From Prosapia bicincta (lineage: Eukaryota; Arthropoda; Insecta; Hemiptera; Cercopidae), in contig JBAIZL010000007.1 in assembly GCA_036971475.1 (NCBI GenBank), forward strand, positions 34,011,002-34,075,001: DNA of 64,000 nucleotides, given 5' to 3'. The position numbers and the translations under genes were made by a program. The notes under the pieces are model-generated. The model searched no databases and was not told where the DNA came from. It saw nothing but the letters and a program-made list of their open reading frames with translations. Below, piece after piece: positions 60,517 to 64,000 of this stretch; the stretch's first letter is position 1, and each line of letters opens with the position of its first letter.

Positions 60517-61350
60517 CTAAAAGACGTTTTAAATTAGGTGTCAATGTGGCAATGTCAGTTTAAATTTTCAAAATTGAAATGGTTATTAAAGTAAACTTGA
60601 TATGGATTAAAAGTCCTTTTGTTTCAGAAGTAGCAAATCAAGATTGTTGTTTTGATAACGTACGTACTACTAGTTACTTAAGGTTAAATTACGATTGTGA
60701 AGTGTTTGTGTGTGTGTTACGATACTTGGAGGTTAAGGCTTAAAATAATTTTAGTGATAAAACCAATAGTTCTTTAAAAATAATACAAAAATGAAATATA
60801 CTTATATCTTTATAACACAAACATTTTTCCGTTAATATAACTTTCTCAAAAGTACATAACTCGTTAAAAATATCAAAAGGTAAACTTCTTATACAAATCA
60901 ATATTTAACATAATATTTTTGTGTTTTGCTACAGTCTAACCATGATATTATAAACTATTTTAGTTTAAAATTTTTTAAATTAGGATTGACTTTACCAACA
61001 CACACATACAAACACACACAAACACACACACACACACACACACACAACCTCTTGTGAATGATGAAAATAATTTTACTTATTGTTGTACTATTCTTGTTTA
61101 CTAGATTTGTATATTTTTTTATAAATTTAAATTTGTTTGTTTTTTTGTACGAATGAGTGTAATTATTTTTATAAAGATTTTTGGATGTTGGTTACTAATG
61201 AAATAAGTATTTTGCTATCTTTACTTTATTAATATGATTAAGATAAATCAAAACTATTGTGCAATATTAATATGTTTAAACATTTTTGACCGGAACTGTT
61301 ACATATTGATTGAGGATTTAGTTTAACGTAATAAAATGTGAGGAAATGAA
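60517..61350 (+). other. Probable 3' untranslated region
   Basis: AT-rich after the stop. Possible poly(A) signals are ATTAAA at 60585-60590 and AATAAA at 61330-61335; later AATAAA-type words also exist, so the true end is unknown. An (AC)n tract lies at about 61003-61045. The open reading frames here are short. Confidence 0.5.
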
Positions 61351-62350
61351 ACCATCAATATTGTAACAAGTACGGCGCTCATATTGTTTGAAAATTTCAT
61401 TTTAAACTGATTAATTTATGTTTTTATGCATTTTTAAAAACTTGTATTAAATTGGAGTCCTAAATGACGAAGTAGAACTGTTGTTTTAAATTTTGGGACT
61501 CATAATTTGATAATATACTGTAATAATATATTCTAAGATACTGTTACTATAATTGAAGAATATTGCTTGCCTTTTTACGAGTGCTAATTCTTGATTTTAA
61601 AAGTATTTCATGATGAGCAAATAATTACTGTCACATCAACGTAACTTTGCACATTTGCAATGAAATGTAAACGAAGGAATAATATAAAAGAAATAATTTA
61701 TTACCTGTGACGTTATGTTTTGTCTTAGGTTGAATAGTCCTAAATAGTAATTTCTTTCATTTGTATTATAAAATATAAACAATAACTATTATTTATGAAA
61801 TATTAATGAAATGATTGAATGTTGTAGTTATAATTTTAATAAATTGTTGTAGAAGTGTTTGTGTTTGTTTATTTTTAATTAACATTAAGAAATGAAAAAT
61901 TATATTCTCAGCGTGGATAGTGCCAACAATATTTAACATTTGTAAATACTGTTTAGAAACCAATATTAAACAAATAACAATAGAGTAATTAAACATACAG
62001 CTTTGTTTCAGTTTATTAAGACCAAGTAAACATTATAAAAATTTGTTAAAACCTTACATGAATTTAAAATGGACTGGTGTACGATGCGATGAAAACTATG
62101 TTGACAGTGTTTCAAATTTATTTAAAACCACTTCTGTATATCATATGCCTAAAGTTTGTAGCAACTTTGTTTTTTTTATCAATACAGTTTAAAAATAACA
62201 TTAATCACGGATGTAAGAGAAAGTTATAATAATCAAAATTCAGATTTCACAAGAGTGGAATATAGACAATAAAGAGAACAAAGAGGAAAATGTATTTCTC
62301 CTTAGAAATGAATTTTTTTTAATGAAAGAGACACTAGTAAAATTCACAAT
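61351..62350. other. Downstream flank, nothing recognised
   Basis: AT-rich with short ORFs; could still belong to a long 3' UTR. Confidence 0.3.
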
Positions 62351-62575
62351 AGTAATTCTTGAACTTTGTAGTCCATTGCGTTCAGTGAAACTTTATCAAT
62401 TATTTTTACATTAGTATGACTATCCAAACTTAAATTTTGTAAATTTGTAAAACCTTACTGAGACAAAGCGTTTTCCATCGCTCCGTGGCGATCTTCATCA
62501 GTGTTTGAGACATCTGAGGCCACAGAGTGATCCAAAACGTTCTGTCTTAACAATAGTACTTTGGAAATTTTTCAA
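62351..62575. mobile_element. PLE-F terminal fragment, copy 9
   Basis: TGTAGTCCATTGCGTTCAGTGAAAC, TAGTATGACTATCCAAAC, TACTGAGACAAAGCG, CGATCTTCATCAGTG, then an inverted GATCCAAAACGTTCTGTCTTAA. Confidence 0.65.
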
Positions 62576-62702
62576 AACATTACGTTTATAATTTACAGAA
62601 ATGTGAATGGTTGGTCATTCAAGAAAACACAAATGTCTTAAGATAATGATATACATAAGTATAGACATACACACACACTTACACCCATGTATATATATAT
62701 AG

Positions 62703-63056
62703 ATTTTTTGGACTAGGAGACTGACAGACTTACCTTGGTAAGAGTCCACTCTGTAGTCTTGAAATAGAAACACATAAAAGCACTTAAACAATGATATATT
62801 TCAACCACACAGTGGTCTTTGTCAATCGAAGAGAAAACACAAAAAGAAGTATGATTTCTCTCATATTTCTTTTTGTGTCTTCTTTTTGTGTTTTCTCTTC
62901 GATTGACAAAGACCACTGTGTGGTTGAAATATATCATTGTTTAAGTGCTTTTATGTGTTTCTATTTCAAGACTACAGTGTGGACTCTTACCAAGGTAAGT
63001 CTGTCAGTCTCCTAGTCCAAAAAATCTAAATAATCTTTACCAACCAAAACTAACCT
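62703..63056. mobile_element. Foldback element, family E, copy 2
   Basis: Long near-perfect palindrome: TTTTTTGGACTAGGAGACTGACAGACTTACC...CACTGTGTGG and complement, meeting near 62865. An asymmetric tail, ACCAACCAAAACTAACCTA, follows at the right. (TA)n lies on both sides. Matches copy 1 at 16449-16758 in its ends and in GACAAAGA-TC/CC core words. Confidence 0.8.
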
Positions 63057-63071
63057 ATATATATATATATA

Positions 63072-63296
63072 TAAATATCGCAATATGTTTTCTTGTGTAT
63101 TAATAAAGAACAAAAGTCAAAATACAAATACAAGAATTATATTTGAATTTACAATTCAAAGCTTTTCGTTGGCTAACAGTACCAACATCATCAGGAATTG
63201 TTTAATATTCCTGATGATGTTGGTACTGTTAGCCAACGAAAAGCTTTGAATTGTAAATTCAAATATAATTCTTGTATTTGTATTTTGACTTTTGTT

Positions 63297-63303
<7 letters not shown>
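63072..63303. mobile_element. Foldback element, family C, copy 2
   Basis: Arms 63103-63206 and about 63210-63303 are almost perfect reverse complements. They include CAATTCAAAGCTTTTCGTTGG and CCTGATGATGTTGGTACTG. Flanked by (TA)n on both sides (63058-63072 and 63299-63360). Same family as 7112-7400. Confidence 0.8.

Positions 63304-63360
<57 letters not shown>
63299..63360. repeat. (TA)n microsatellite
   Basis: About 60 bases of alternating TA next to foldback C copy 2. Confidence 0.95.
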
Positions 63361-63362
<2 letters not shown>

Positions 63363-63574
63363 TATGTGGCGAAATAAAGGGTAGTGAAACAGTTGTACAA
63401 CTCCATTTTATTTACATAGTTTTACAAACACATACAAGTAAAAAGAAGCTGAATAACTTGGACTCCGATATAAAGAAGTTCTATATAACCTCCACTCAAT
63501 TTCAGGCAACACTACCGTTCTTGAAGCTTTTGCATCATTGAAACTACAGCCGATTCTTCTTCAGTACTGTGTAT
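63361..63574. other. Short unique segment, nothing recognised
   Basis: No supported feature between the (TA)n run and the GT-rich minisatellite. Confidence 0.3.
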
Positions 63575-63606
<32 letters not shown>

Positions 63607-63632
63607 CCTGTCTGTGCATGGATGTGTGTGTC

Positions 63633-63671
<39 letters not shown>

Positions 63672-63905
63672 CTGTCTGTGCATGGATGTGTCTGTGTGTG
63701 TGTGTGTGTGTGTGCGGGCGCGCCTGTCTGTGCATGGATGTGTGTGTGTCTGTGTTTGTGTGTGTGCCTGTCTGTGCATGGATGTGTGTGTGTGGTGTGT
63801 GTGTGTGCGCCTGTCTGTGCATGGATGTGTGTGTCTGTGTTTGTGTGTGTGTGTGTGTGTGTGTGCGCCTGTCTGTGCATGGATGTGAGTGTGTGTGTCT
63901 GTGTA
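63575..63905. repeat. GT-rich minisatellite, about 45-65 bp unit, 6 copies
   Basis: The phrase GCCTGTCTGTGCATGGATGTG recurs near 63606, 63670, 63722, 63766, 63809 and 63867, separated by (TG)n of variable length with TCTGTGTTTGTG. Unrelated in unit sequence to the intron 14 array. Overlapping ORFs on both strands are artefacts of the repeat. Confidence 0.9.
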
Positions 63906-64000
63906 GGAAAATGTAGCTGTTAGTGTTGCTAGTTAACCCTCTAATACCATAATCCTTCAGCAACAGCATCAACAAAGCTACAATAATGAGTCTGTAAATA

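Noticed and set aside
63512..63975. Overlapping Cys/Val-rich (+) and His/Thr-rich (-) frames
   Set aside because: Simple products of (TG)n repeats, open in every frame on both strands.

Overview
The window is nuclear DNA from an animal, most likely an arthropod and probably an insect. It is AT-rich, has GT-AG introns of up to several kilobases, carries one long split gene and is crowded with eukaryotic transposons (Penelope-like, LINE, hAT, piggyBac-like, pogo-like, mariner, many foldback elements). Nothing in it fixes the order or species.

One host gene could be reconstructed, on the + strand. It has 15 coding exons between 15545 and 60516. All splice sites are GT/AG, all reading phases join without a break, and the total is 3201 coding bases, or 1066 residues plus a stop. 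The predicted protein starts with a signal peptide, has four clustered cysteines (exon 3) and a Tyr/Asp-rich acidic patch (exon 6). The rest is low-complexity sequence in which Arg-rich (R-Y/F) motifs alternate with Thr/Pro/Ser/Glu-rich linkers. It looks like a secreted, mucin-like or matrix protein. I do not recognise a named orthologue.

Upstream (1-15.5 kb) there is no convincing coding gene. This part holds a CpG-rich block at about 3.5 kb (possible promoter), several foldback elements, and a roughly 6 kb tandem satellite of about 220 bp units (8.9-15.2 kb) that ends about 300 bp before exon 1.

The introns are largely mobile-element sequence. Well supported cases are a 760 bp hAT-type element with an 8 bp target duplication (20370-21129), a piggyBac-like element with TTAA ends (34178-35483), a pogo/Tigger-like element with a TA duplication (36831-37728), a 5'-truncated LINE with an intact RNase H ORF 20 bp from a splice donor (46863-48234), and two kinds of Penelope-like relics with GIY-YIG-type coding sequence (here called PLE-F and PLE-B). 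Several are nested inside one another.

The most striking item is intron 14 (52955-60111). About 6.6 kb of it is a G/T-rich 33-34 bp minisatellite. Its unit and both flanks match a single-copy stretch of the PLE-B relic at 36.5-36.8 kb, so the array appears to be an internal expansion of a short piece of a retroelement coding region.

Downstream of the stop codon (60517-64000) are a probable 3' UTR with a poly(A) signal, more foldback copies flanked by (TA)n, and a GT-rich minisatellite. Family letters (A-M, PLE-B, PLE-F) are labels used only in this report.
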